A stretch of DNA of 31,960 nt from a virus. Numbering within the stretch: position 1 is the stretch's first letter; each line of letters starts with the position of its first letter. The stretch spans positions 1 through 31,960 of IMG/VR virus record IMGVR_UViG_3300043427_002899. One strand, 5' to 3'. The notes below the pieces were generated by a model that worked only from the letters and a program-made list of their open reading frames with translations, was not told the DNA's origin and did no database searches. Position numbers and translations under genes: made by a program. Shown here one piece after another: positions 13,815-21,672 of this stretch.

Positions 13815-14243
13815 ATGACTGAGTTCTCAGGAAGCGGTTTTGTTGAGAATGGCTTTGAGCAGGAAGATCCTGCAGATTCAGATGCCACTTATGGCTTCGT
13901 GATGTTATATACACAAAACTTGTTTCAATACTTAGATTTGCTCAAAACAAAAGAATTGCGCCCTAGAGATTTTTCTGTATTGTTCGCCTTGATGACTTTT
14001 GTAAATACAAAGACCGGGCGTTGTCATGCAACGCTTAAGCATATTGCAAGTGTTATTGAATGCAATTCAACGTCTGTGTATTCATCAGTTGCAAGACTTA
14101 GAAAGCATTTAATGCTTGCGACTTATGTCAGTCAAAAGACCGGGGAGAAAAGTTATTTAATTAATCCATTCATACTTGCCATTGGGGGCAAATCTAGAAG
14201 GATCGCTGCTCATGCAATGTTTCGTAGACTGATCGAGTCTTGA
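13815..14243 (+). CDS. RepL-like winged-helix protein, candidate replication initiator (142 aa)
   Basis: The ATG at 13815 (ATTGCTATGACT, the same context as the gene at 12806) is chosen because the frame's upstream TTG is the -35 box of the promoter. Residues about 49-116 form a winged-helix layout: RPRDFSVLFALMTFVN, then TGRCHATLKHIASVIE, then CNSTSVYSSVARLRKHLML, a wing, and KSYLINPFILA. The Y-x-I/L-N-P ending after the wing is typical of RepL-type plasmid initiators and related phage HTH proteins. The iteron array 540 bases downstream supports an initiator role. A transcription regulator is the main alternative. Confidence 0.6.
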   Translation: MTEFSGSGFVENGFEQEDPADSDATYGFVMLYTQNLFQYLDLLKTKELRPRDFSVLFALMTFVNTKTGRCHATLKHIASVIECNSTSVYSSVARLRKHLMLATYVSQKTGEKSYLINPFILAIGGKSRRIAAHAMFRRLIES

Positions 14244-14260
14244 GATCAGAGGAGGAATAT

Positions 14261-14539
14261 TTGCAAAACTTAGAGACTGAGGCTTACTGCAATTTTATAT
14301 TGCGTGACCCGTCGCATAAGTTTAAGCCATTCACTGAGTTACGCAAAAGGCCCTATGTGCATACAGAAAGAAGTATAGAGAAGGAACTGAAAGAGCGAGA
14401 TTCAGCATTCATCAATGATAGATATAAAAGAATACATATAGATGATTATGAGTTTGATCCATTCACATTCATAACAGATAGAAAGATTCCTAAAGGGCAG
14501 ATATTGCAAGCAATTAGAGATTCATCTAAAGACAGATAA
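14261..14539 (+). CDS. Hypothetical protein coupled to the RepL-like gene (92 aa)
   Basis: The start is taken as TTG 14261 because AGGAGG lies five bases upstream (14250-14255), the best ribosome binding site of this region; the frame is open further upstream to 14240. The protein is charged throughout (PFTELRKRPYVHTERSIEKE, RDSAFINDRYKRIHIDDYEF), ending KGQILQAIRDSSKDR. No family is recognised. It sits between the candidate initiator and the iterons, so a replication role is possible but unproven. Confidence 0.65.
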   Translation: MQNLETEAYCNFILRDPSHKFKPFTELRKRPYVHTERSIEKELKERDSAFINDRYKRIHIDDYEFDPFTFITDRKIPKGQILQAIRDSSKDR

Positions 14540-14540
14540 T

Positions 14541-14745
14541 TCATTCACTCGCACTTGCATTCATTCATACAGTTACATTCATTCATAGATAGACATTCAT
14601 TCATTTACATATTCATATTCACTTATAGTTGCATTCATTTATATATTTGCATTCACTTATAGATAGCCATTCACTTACATATTCATATTCAGTTACAGAT
14701 TAGCATTCACTTATAGTTGCATATTCATATTAATGTCACAGTCAT
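14541..14745. repeat. AT-rich CATTCA-type repeats
   Basis: Degenerate repeats of CATTCATTCA and CATTCACTTATAG run from directly after the stop at 14539 to about 14745. No coding frame is plausible. One CGCACTTGC nonamer (14550-14558) lies at the left end. The low GC content would suit a DNA-unwinding element next to the iterons. Confidence 0.7.
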
Positions 14746-14780
14746 AAATATAGATATTCATAGTTATGGATATAGTTACA

Positions 14781-15205
14781 GATAGCGATTGCTAAGTTAC
14801 AGATAGTGATTGCTAAATGATAGATATACATAACGATTGCTATATATAGATATAGATAGTGATTGCTATATATACATATAGATAACGATTGCTAGATAAT
14901 AGATATAGATAACGATTGCTAGATATAGATATAGATAGCGATTCCTAGATGATAGATAGCGATTCCTAGATGATAGATAGCGATTCCTAGATGATAGATA
15001 TAGATAGCGATTGCTGATAATTAGTTACAGATAGCAATTGCTAGTTAATAGCTATAGATAGTAATTACTGGTTGATAGTTACAGATAGCGATTGTTAAGT
15101 TGCACATAGCATTTTCCAGGTAATAGTTACACATAGCGATTGCTGATAATTAGTTACAGATAACGATTAGCTAAATATACCTATAGTTACAGATATATAT
15201 TGCAA
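14781..15205. repeat. Iteron array, about 17 copies of GATAnCGATTGCTA
   Basis: Copies start at 14781, 14802, 14829, 14855, 14881, 14908, 14934, 14955, 14976, 15003, 15030, 15057, 15084, 15105 (degenerate), 15132, 15159 and 15192 (degenerate). Spacing is 21-33 bases, clustered around 21 and 26-27. The copies at 14934, 14955 and 14976 form an exact 21-base tandem repeat. The core CGATTG is the most constant part. A replication-initiator or small-terminase binding array are the two main readings. Confidence 0.85.
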
Positions 15206-15230
15206 GTAATTGTTATCACAAGCCGCGTCA

Positions 15231-15270
15231 ACAGTTACAGTTACAGTTACAGTTACAGTTACAGTTACAG
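15231..15270. repeat. (ACAGTT) hexamer tandem repeat
   Basis: Six full copies of ACAGTT plus four bases, without interruption. The unit resembles the AGTTACAGAT linker that joins several iterons upstream, so it probably arose by slippage from the linker. Confidence 0.9.
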
Positions 15271-15299
15271 ATAAAGCAAGGCGCAGTTACAGATAGAGA

Positions 15300-15561
15300 G
15301 AGTCGATCCGAGCCTAAGGGCGGATTGTTTCGATTCCGTTACATTGGCACCGATCCGCACCAATGGTCCTCAGATGCTGTATATTGGTTGCAACGGCGAG
15401 GGAGCCGCCTCTCTGGCGCCCCTCCCGCAACTTGAAAACTAAAGAACCACTGCCGACATGCTCCCCAAGGGGAGCCTATGGGCACGCATTCGCGAGAGGC
15501 GGGGGATCGACTCCCCCGTGCCCTATTGCCCGCCACAGAGGCGGGCTCACCAGATCACACC
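15300..15561. ncRNA. GC-rich structured non-coding region with tRNA-T-arm-like minihelix
   Basis: GC content rises sharply after 15300. Three inverted repeats lie close together. GCTCCCC-AA-GGGGAGC is at 15460-15475. In a minihelix, GGGCAC (15480-15485) pairs with GTGCCC (15518-15523) and encloses GGGGG-ATCGACT-CCCCC (15501-15517). GCCCGCC-ACAGA-GGCGGGC is at 15528-15546. The minihelix loop TCGACT fits the tRNA T-loop pattern, but no D or anticodon arm is present. It may be a structured RNA leader of the next gene, a tRNA remnant or an attachment-site relic. Confidence 0.35.
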
Positions 15562-16182
15562 ATGGCTACCGATAAAACCAGCACCAATGCCAACGCTGCC
15601 CCTACGGGCGATGGCGACATCATGGCCGAACTGATGGCCGCATTTGCTCAAGCGGCTGCGCAGCGCACTCCCAACCGATCCAGCACCCCAGCAGCAGACG
15701 TTGACCCTTGGGCCGGCGTCACCATCACACCGGAGCAGGAGCGAGCATTGGTCAAACTGGGGTGGATGCCTCAGGGTTGGATTGTCCGGGAGAAAGCATC
15801 CCGTACCAATCTCCCAGCCCACCTAGCCAAAGCCGGCCCGCAGTGTCCTGATCCAAAAAAAGTCGCCAATGGTGAAGCCGACCCTATCGGCCTCGCCAAC
15901 TGGACTGCACTAGGGATGATTTGCGCTCGACTCGCTGTCTATGGGCAGATCCATGTAGGCCACTGCGCGCAGCTAATTACAGCAGCAGGAGCACAAGGCG
16001 ACTGGGCTAGCACTCCTGGCAAACTTGCAACCAAGCTCGGCAGCGTGCTACGCGTCAAAGTCGAGAGAACCGACAGCGGTTTCTACAAAGCCGCTCCGAA
16101 CGGGAAACAAGCTATGCACGATGTCTTAGCGCAAATGGCAGACCGCATCCTTAAGCCCGCCAAGACCGCAACCAAGGCCTGA
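15562..16182 (+). CDS. GC-rich hypothetical protein (206 aa)
   Basis: The ATG at 15562 follows the hairpin-rich leader (CAGATCACACC before the ATG); a longer frame from 15478 would run through the minihelix and is rejected. The product begins MATDKTSTNANAAP, has an alanine/glutamine-rich linker and then a domain from about residue 50 (DPWAGVTITPEQERALVKLG) to 195. The part GHCAQLITAAGAQGDWASTP followed by KLATKLGSVLRVKVERT has helix-turn-helix-like spacing. Codon use is far more GC-rich than its neighbours, pointing to recent acquisition. Family not recognised. Confidence 0.7.
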   Translation: MATDKTSTNANAAPTGDGDIMAELMAAFAQAAAQRTPNRSSTPAADVDPWAGVTITPEQERALVKLGWMPQGWIVREKASRTNLPAHLAKAGPQCPDPKKVANGEADPIGLANWTALGMICARLAVYGQIHVGHCAQLITAAGAQGDWASTPGKLATKLGSVLRVKVERTDSGFYKAAPNGKQAMHDVLAQMADRILKPAKTATKA

Positions 16183-16194
16183 ACCTCAACCATC

Positions 16195-16216
16195 CGGGCC
16201 CCACTATCGGGGCCCG
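16195..16216 (+). terminator. Candidate terminator, GC-rich hairpin
   Basis: CGGGCCCC (16195-16202) and GGGGCCCG (16209-16216) form a perfect 8-bp stem with a 6-base loop just after the stop at 16182. The following TTACTCATC is only a weak T-tract. Confidence 0.55.
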
Positions 16217-16240
16217 TTACTCATCAACCCCCATAGATCA

Positions 16241-16528
16241 ATGCAAGTAGCCACCAAGGCCACGGCCAGACCCAATCAATCCAACCGCACCAACTGGCGA
16301 GCGTTGGAGATTCTACTAACAGATACTGGGAGAATCCTCACACGATCCGTTGCAGGATGCGAGAGTCTGGAGACTGTCAGACTTAAAGCGCTGGATTCTT
16401 ACTTTGCATGGCAAGATGGGAGAACGGATATCATCCAGGCTGAACTAATGGCGCATCCACTGAAGGTCGCTGTAGCTAAAAACCACCAAGCTATTAGAGA
16501 GCTTCAGCGCCAAATACTGGATAGGTAA
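16241..16528 (+). CDS. Hypothetical protein (95 aa)
   Basis: The ATG at 16241 has the ATAGATCAATG context of the left-arm genes, the only clear example outside that arm, although the gene sits in the GC-richer island. The protein is basic and helical (TNWRALEILLTDTGRILTRS, then KALDSYFAWQDGRTD and NHQAIRELQRQILDR). No family is recognised. Confidence 0.7.
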   Translation: MQVATKATARPNQSNRTNWRALEILLTDTGRILTRSVAGCESLETVRLKALDSYFAWQDGRTDIIQAELMAHPLKVAVAKNHQAIRELQRQILDR

Positions 16529-16844
16529 CAGTTAAGAATTAAGCCGGGGGGCAATGTATAAAGCCCCCCACTAGATGGGGGGGGCGACCCTGCCTCGCAG
16601 GCATGAGCGCGGTACCCCCCTCCCAAAATATTTTTTACCTATTCTCCACAGCAATTACACTTAAAGATTTTTACTCGCTAAAATATTTTTCACCTACCCC
16701 CAAGCTTTTACAAATAACTCTGATCGCAAAATTTTTTTGCTTGCATTTTTCTACAGCTATTATACTTATTTCTTATCAGTAACAAATATTGACTTGCAAG
16801 ATTGCCCCCCGTCAGGCTAGTCTGTGCAGAGCTGCAAACGCTCA
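16529..16844. other. Intergenic region with alternative hairpins and AT-rich direct repeats
   Basis: GGGGGGC (16546-16552) can pair with GCCCCCC (16563-16569), while the same C-run can instead pair with the G-run at 16577-16584, so two hairpins compete. Downstream, AAAATATTTTTNACCTA occurs at 16625-16641 and 16680-16696. ACAGCNATTAYACTTA occurs at 16648-16663 and 16753-16768. TATACT in the second copy is a possible -10 box. No gene is seen. Confidence 0.6.
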
Positions 16845-17474
16845 ATGACTGTTGAATTGATTCACTGCACGCCTGAGGCTGAGAGGCTGATTGTCAAGAT
16901 GGCGAGAGTGAGCAATCCATCAAATGAAGATAATTTTGATACCGGGGCAAGACTTTTAAAGTATTTAATTAAACATAAACACTGGAGCCCATTTGAAATG
17001 GCCTCAATGTGCGTAAAAATTGAAACAGAGCGTGATATTGCTGCTCAGATTATTCGTCATAAATCATTTTCGTATCAAGAATTTTCGACAAGATATTCTG
17101 CTACCGCCCCTGCTGAAATTCCAGTATTGCGAAAGCAGAGTGTGAAGAATCATCAGTCGAGTGACGACAGTCTTGATGATGAGACGAAAAAGCGTTTTGA
17201 TTCGCAAGTAATGGTTACAATTAGAAATTGTTACTTGCTCTATCAAGAGATGTTGATTGCTGGGGTGGCTAAGGAGACGGCCAGACGTATTTTGCCTTTA
17301 TGCACGCCTACGACTATTTATATGCACGGGACTTTGCGTAGTTGGGTGCATTATCTGCAATTGAGGACTGCAGAGGATACACAGCTTGAACATCGTGTTG
17401 TAGCCGAAGACTGTCTTGCGATTTTTTGTGAGCAGTTTCCTGTTATTGCTGAGGCCGCCTTTGCGGTTGATTGA
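16845..17474 (+). CDS. thyX: FAD-dependent thymidylate synthase ThyX (209 aa)
   Basis: ThyX makes dTMP from dUMP using methylene-tetrahydrofolate, FAD and NADPH, supplying thymidine for viral DNA synthesis. The ThyX motif is present as RHKSFSYQEFSTRY (residues 71-84), matching R-H-R/K-x-x-S-x-x-x-x-S-x-R-Y. Other family segments include LLKYLIKHKHWSPFEMASM near residue 40, KETARRILPLCTPTTIY and LRSWVHYLQLRTAEDTQLEH. The length is normal for phage forms. The start ATG at 16845 (CTCAATGACTG) is preferred over a GTG at 16824. It lies between the replication-like block and the large terminase. Confidence 0.95.
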   Translation: MTVELIHCTPEAERLIVKMARVSNPSNEDNFDTGARLLKYLIKHKHWSPFEMASMCVKIETERDIAAQIIRHKSFSYQEFSTRYSATAPAEIPVLRKQSVKNHQSSDDSLDDETKKRFDSQVMVTIRNCYLLYQEMLIAGVAKETARRILPLCTPTTIYMHGTLRSWVHYLQLRTAEDTQLEHRVVAEDCLAIFCEQFPVIAEAAFAVD

Positions 17475-17511
17475 AAACGTGTATAGTGCGATGCAATAGA
17501 GCGTTGACACA

Positions 17512-18912
17512 GTGCCAGCCAAAGCCCGAAGCATGAGGTATGCCGACAAAGCGGCGCTTCAGACGCTAGGGCTTTTTCATGACACAACATTGATCAAGAA
17601 GTTTAAGTCAAAGAATTACAGTAGTTTTGATGTAAACGAGTGCGAGAAAAGAATTATTGATGACTTGCTCCCGCATCAAAGAGATTTTGTTTGTGATTTT
17701 GATCATAGATATGTGCTTTATGTCGGGGGGCTAGGAAGTGGTAAGTCGTATGCTTCAGTCGTGAAAGCTATCTTGCTCGCTTTTCGTTCTCAGGGGGAGC
17801 AGCATATATACCTAGAGCCAACATTTCCGATGATCAAGCAGGTGGCTTTGCCTACTTGGTTCAAAGTGATGAATAAATACGATATACCACATACATTTCG
17901 TACTGCGCCTTCGCCCGAGATCATCCTGAAGCTGCCCAACGGCGACACGCAGATCCTCTTGCTGCCGCTTTTGAACTACGAGCGCCTGGTGGGCATCAAC
18001 GCTGCTTCCCTGGTCATTGACGAGGCGGATACGGTCAAACAGGAGACTGCAGAGGCCGCCCTGGTCAAGCTGCAGGGGCGGGTTCGTGTGGGGAACTGCC
18101 CTCAAATTTGCTTTGCATCCACGCCTGAGGGGCGGAAATTTGTATGGAATTTCTTTGAGAAAGAAAAAAGTGACGACAAGCAGCTTTACCGTGCAGATAC
18201 CAGAGAGAATCCTTTCCTGCAAGATGGATATGTCGAAGACCTGTTAGAAAAGTACCCCCCTCACTTAGTTGACGCCTATGTTAGGGGGCTTTTTACAAAT
18301 CTGGAGACAGCAACTGTATTTTCAGAGTTCAATCGAGACGCAAATGCGTCAAAAGTGTTTCATGCAGAGGAGGGCGAAGTTGTCTTGGTGGGGGCGGATT
18401 TCAATATCGGGAAGTGCTCAAGCGTATATGCTGTCATGCGCAATTCTCACGCTGGGCAAACTTTGCACATTTTTGATGAAGTTATTGTGAGAGACACTTT
18501 TTCTCTCGCGGAGCACATCAAGCGCAAATTTATCAAGCACGTAAGCAGGGGGATGATTATTGTTTACCCCGACAGCTCGGGGTCACACGCAAGTACGTCT
18601 TCCACGCAAAGTGATCATGATATTTTGCGAGAAGCTGGGCTGAAAGTTGTCGCAGATCGCAGAAATCCCCCAATTGCTGAAACGGTTGCAATGGTGAACA
18701 ATTATCTACACAAAAAGCAGATTCTTGTTAATGCTGCTACGTGTGGGGATACTGTTGAGATGTGCGAAAATTGGACGTACGATTCAAGTTTAAAACCGAG
18801 CAAAAATGGTACTGTTGATTATTCGCACTTTGGCGATGCTATGCGTTATTTGGTTTGGCAATCTATGCCACGCCCCGCAGCCGGATTAGGACGTGGGCAG
18901 AGGTGGCGGTAG
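17512..18912 (+). CDS. terL: Terminase large subunit (466 aa)
   Basis: TerL is the ATPase-nuclease motor that fills the procapsid and cuts the DNA. Walker A is GGLGSGKS (72-79), Walker B LVIDEAD (167-173), and the coupling motif CFASTPEG follows (about 201-208). The nuclease domain has the expected acidic residues in GADFNIGK (about 303-310), VYPDSSGSH (about 353) and HFGDAMRY (about 442). The start is GTG 17512, with ATG 17533 an alternative; no Shine-Dalgarno is clear. A GC-rich stretch at about 17905-18110, covering Walker B, differs from both flanks and looks like a recombinant patch. Confidence 0.96.
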   Translation: MPAKARSMRYADKAALQTLGLFHDTTLIKKFKSKNYSSFDVNECEKRIIDDLLPHQRDFVCDFDHRYVLYVGGLGSGKSYASVVKAILLAFRSQGEQHIYLEPTFPMIKQVALPTWFKVMNKYDIPHTFRTAPSPEIILKLPNGDTQILLLPLLNYERLVGINAASLVIDEADTVKQETAEAALVKLQGRVRVGNCPQICFASTPEGRKFVWNFFEKEKSDDKQLYRADTRENPFLQDGYVEDLLEKYPPHLVDAYVRGLFTNLETATVFSEFNRDANASKVFHAEEGEVVLVGADFNIGKCSSVYAVMRNSHAGQTLHIFDEVIVRDTFSLAEHIKRKFIKHVSRGMIIVYPDSSGSHASTSSTQSDHDILREAGLKVVADRRNPPIAETVAMVNNYLHKKQILVNAATCGDTVEMCENWTYDSSLKPSKNGTVDYSHFGDAMRYLVWQSMPRPAAGLGRGQRWR

Positions 18913-19032
18913 TTTTCTTGTATTTATTTTTGGCTTATTGATTTGCCCCCTGAATTTCCTTCCTCGCACTTGCCCTTCTTTTGATTTTGCGTCGCATTGA
19001 CGCTACGATGAAGCAGACATTCTAGCGCGATT
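18913..19032. other. TerL-portal spacer
   Basis: Pyrimidine-rich, 120 bases, with the nonamer CGCACTTGC at 18965-18973. TTGACG at about 18997 with TTCTAG 17 bases later is a poor promoter candidate. No terminator is evident. Confidence 0.4.
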
Positions 19033-20739
19033 GTGGTACTCACACCTGGCTCTCTGATCCCAAACGCTGATGATCAACTGGGATTGGATCCTTTTGAGCG
19101 TCGTCACCCAGAAATCGAAGCAAATATTGAAGGTGTAACCGGGGTTGCTGAATATTCGATTGAACAGGCGCAGCAACTTGCAAGATTGGCCCCGATTAGA
19201 TATTGTACGCTGCCAGAATTTTATTTAACAGAGGCGACAGAAGAATATATTCCCTCTGATTACCTGGAAGAAGATGGGAGCTATCAAGTAAGGAAAACCA
19301 GGGCGCAAAGTAGCTTTGAGCCGTTTTATTGCTCGCTTCGTTCGCTTACTGTTGGTACCGCTTTAAGGAAAGGGATTGGGCTGCCTGAGGATATTGGGGC
19401 AGATTGGGGCACTTTCTTTGATGATTGCGACCTTGAGGGGCATTCGCTTGTTTCTTTCTGCAAGGAAACTTTTACTTCTGCGATTGACAACGGCGTAGCT
19501 GCGATTTGGGTTGAATACCCAAAGATTCCCGCAAATATCTCTGCTCGTGAAGAGCAATTGCTCAATCCTCGCCCTTACCTCGTGCTGATGAAGTGCGATC
19601 AGGTGCTTGAGTGTCGGCATGATATTTATACAGCAGAGATTTTGGGGCAGACCCTGTTTGGGTCTTTCCCGACATACTTGCGAATCAAGAGTGAAATTCG
19701 TCGGCAAAGTGCTTCAAATGAGTTTTTTGAAGAAGTTTTACCAGCAGTTCTTGTCTACGACATTAAACAGACCGAATTTTCGACCACTGGCGACATTGTT
19801 GAGGTGATGATAGTTGGGGAAAATACAAGAAGGCGTGTCCGGTGCCGTACTTATATCAAGCAAAATGTACCAGGTAACACTGACTTGTACGTGCTTGATA
19901 GCACAAGTTATCTTTCCGTGCCTTTTATTCCATTTGTGCCCGTATTTGGGGGTCAAAAAGAGGCATATTTCCGTGCCCGCCCCTTGCTTCTTGATATTGC
20001 ACGCCTGAATCTTCATCATTGGGCCGTTTCTGCTGATCTTGCTGAATCAATTCACTTAACTGCGGCGCCTATTTTAACAATGACAGGCGTTCGTCCTGAT
20101 GAAGAGGTAAAAGCGGGGTCTGGGCGTGCTCTTACGTCGCAAAGCCCTGATGCAAAATTTGCAATGCTTTCAGCTTCCATGGAGGGGGCTGGGGTAACTA
20201 TTCAAAATCTGCAGCGACTTGAAAAGTCAATGGAGCGACTTGCTGCAGTTGCAATGACGACTGGTAAAACACAGGCTGAGTCTGGCTTTGCGAAGCTGCT
20301 TGATCGCTCACAAAGCGATTCGCAGCTTGCTGTTTTGGTACAGTCGCTGGAAGATGCTTTGAATAGAGCACTTTTGTACGCCGCTGCTTACAGAAATTTC
20401 TCAGAAGTGCGTGTTTCTATTAGCAAGAACTTTATTCCTGTTAAGCTTCACTCTCAGCAAGTTATGGCGTACAGCTCGCTGTTTAAAGATAACGTTATGC
20501 CACTTGAGCTATTTATGCGTATGCTTGAAGCCGGGGAATTGTTTGAAGGGATTCCAAACTTCAGTATTCGTGACACACTGCGTTCGATGGGGCTTACCGG
20601 GCAGGAAACGGCAAGGGATCTAGGGGTTTCTTCTCTCACGCCTGGGGGGCCTGGGGTTGAAGTGGATAATAATGGACCTTTGAGCGAGGGGGCTGATAGA
20701 GAGGTTGGTGAATCCGGCATTGAAGTAACTGAGGCTTGA
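19033..20739 (+). CDS. Portal protein, DUF4055-like (568 aa)
   Basis: The portal forms the dodecameric DNA channel at one capsid vertex and seeds assembly. Position (between TerL and scaffold), length and sequence fit: DPFERRHPEIEANIEG near the start, RSLTVGTALRKGIGLP, a DNGVAAIWVEYP segment and a long helical region near residues 330-460 (ARLNLHHWAVSADLAESIHL; MTTGKTQAESGFAKLLDRSQ). These features agree with the portal group described as DUF4055. The start is GTG 19033. The C-terminal 40 residues are glycine- and acid-rich. Confidence 0.85.
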   Translation: MVLTPGSLIPNADDQLGLDPFERRHPEIEANIEGVTGVAEYSIEQAQQLARLAPIRYCTLPEFYLTEATEEYIPSDYLEEDGSYQVRKTRAQSSFEPFYCSLRSLTVGTALRKGIGLPEDIGADWGTFFDDCDLEGHSLVSFCKETFTSAIDNGVAAIWVEYPKIPANISAREEQLLNPRPYLVLMKCDQVLECRHDIYTAEILGQTLFGSFPTYLRIKSEIRRQSASNEFFEEVLPAVLVYDIKQTEFSTTGDIVEVMIVGENTRRRVRCRTYIKQNVPGNTDLYVLDSTSYLSVPFIPFVPVFGGQKEAYFRARPLLLDIARLNLHHWAVSADLAESIHLTAAPILTMTGVRPDEEVKAGSGRALTSQSPDAKFAMLSASMEGAGVTIQNLQRLEKSMERLAAVAMTTGKTQAESGFAKLLDRSQSDSQLAVLVQSLEDALNRALLYAAAYRNFSEVRVSISKNFIPVKLHSQQVMAYSSLFKDNVMPLELFMRMLEAGELFEGIPNFSIRDTLRSMGLTGQETARDLGVSSLTPGGPGVEVDNNGPLSEGADREVGESGIEVTEA

Positions 20740-20746
20740 GGTATAG

Positions 20747-21649
20747 TTGGGTCAAACCATTTCAGGTGTTATGACGTTTGAAACCGTCGAAGAGGCCAAT
20801 GCCGCTCTAGAGGAGCTGAATGAGAAGCTCCGAAAGTTTGAAAGCGAAAATTCAAAGCTAAAGGCTACGAAGCAAGGCCTGATGGCCGATTTGAAGAAAA
20901 AGAAATCGGTTGACTCGTTCTTGAAGGTTGCCGGTATCGAGCTTGCGCCTGAAATGAGCGAAGAGGAGATCGCTGAGCGAATTGCTGGGCTCAGAGCACC
21001 AGCGCCTGCTGAAGCAGAGGCTCCAGCGCCGGTTCAGCTTCAGCAGCAAGCCTCAGAACAATCATCACAGGAGCCCGCAGTGCCCCCTCAGCCCAATCAG
21101 CAGCCGACACCGGCAGACGCCATGAGTGCAGCCCTGGAGGGCAAGCTGACCTCCCTGGAGAAGCAGAACAAGGACTTGGCTCGATTGGTGCAGCAGATCA
21201 CGAAAGAGCGTGATGAGGAGCGCTCGCAGCGTCGTGCAGCACGCCTTGAGCAGAAGATCCTTGACGAGCTGGCCAGGGCTGAATGCCGTCGCCCGAGTCA
21301 TCTCTTCAAGCTTGAGCGAGAGAATTTTGACTTGCTTGACGACGAAGACACCGTGATGTATCGCGTTGGGGAGGATCTTGTTCCTCTTCGTGATGCGATT
21401 TCTAAACTGAAAGATGACGAGGAGTATTCGGTTTACTTCAATGGGTCGGGGGCCACTGGATCCGGTCTTGCACCAAGTCGCTCTAGTTCTCCTGTTGCAA
21501 CAAATAATCCTTTTGCAACTGGCTCTGTTAATGCAACTCAAGCGGCAATGCTTATGAGCGAAAAACCAGAGCAAGCGCGACAGTTGATTAATCAAGCTCG
21601 TGCTGCTGGAAAACTTGATCCGACAATGGCGAAGGTTTTTGCTGACTGA
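20747..21649 (+). CDS. Scaffolding protein (300 aa)
   Basis: Located between portal and capsid genes, with the composition of a scaffold. Coiled-coil segments lie at about 9-55 ([20 protein letters not shown]) and 130-165 ([20 protein letters not shown]), with a Pro/Ala/Gln-rich linker between them. The C-terminus ([19 protein letters not shown]) is conserved in many scaffold-like phage proteins. The start is taken as TTG 20747 with GAGG upstream; ATG 20771 is equally possible. The segment at about 21000-21310 is GC-richer than the ends. A terminator lies 23 bases past the stop. Confidence 0.8.
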   Translation: MGQTISGVMTFETVEEANAALEELNEKLRKFESENSKLKATKQGLMADLKKKKSVDSFLKVAGIELAPEMSEEEIAERIAGLRAPAPAEAEAPAPVQLQQQASEQSSQEPAVPPQPNQQPTPADAMSAALEGKLTSLEKQNKDLARLVQQITKERDEERSQRRAARLEQKILDELARAECRRPSHLFKLERENFDLLDDEDTVMYRVGEDLVPLRDAISKLKDDEEYSVYFNGSGATGSGLAPSRSSSPVATNNPFATGSVNATQAAMLMSEKPEQARQLINQARAAGKLDPTMAKVFAD

Positions 21650-21672
21650 CAATTCTTTCGTCGCACTTGCTG

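Noticed and set aside
14541-15270. CRISPR array as explanation for the regularly spaced repeats.
   Set aside because: Repeats are only 14 bases, the intervals are short (7-19 bases) and themselves repetitive, and no cas gene is visible.
15480-15523. Complete tRNA gene.
   Set aside because: Only the acceptor and T-arm-like parts can be drawn; there is no D or anticodon arm and no CCA.
15363-15575. Open frame through the GC-rich structured region.
   Set aside because: Its translation is rich in R, P and C without pattern and conflicts with the inverted repeats and with the gene at 15562.
17504-17532. TTGACA at 17504-17509 as a promoter for terL.
   Set aside because: No -10 box lies 16-18 bases downstream and the site overlaps the likely GTG start.
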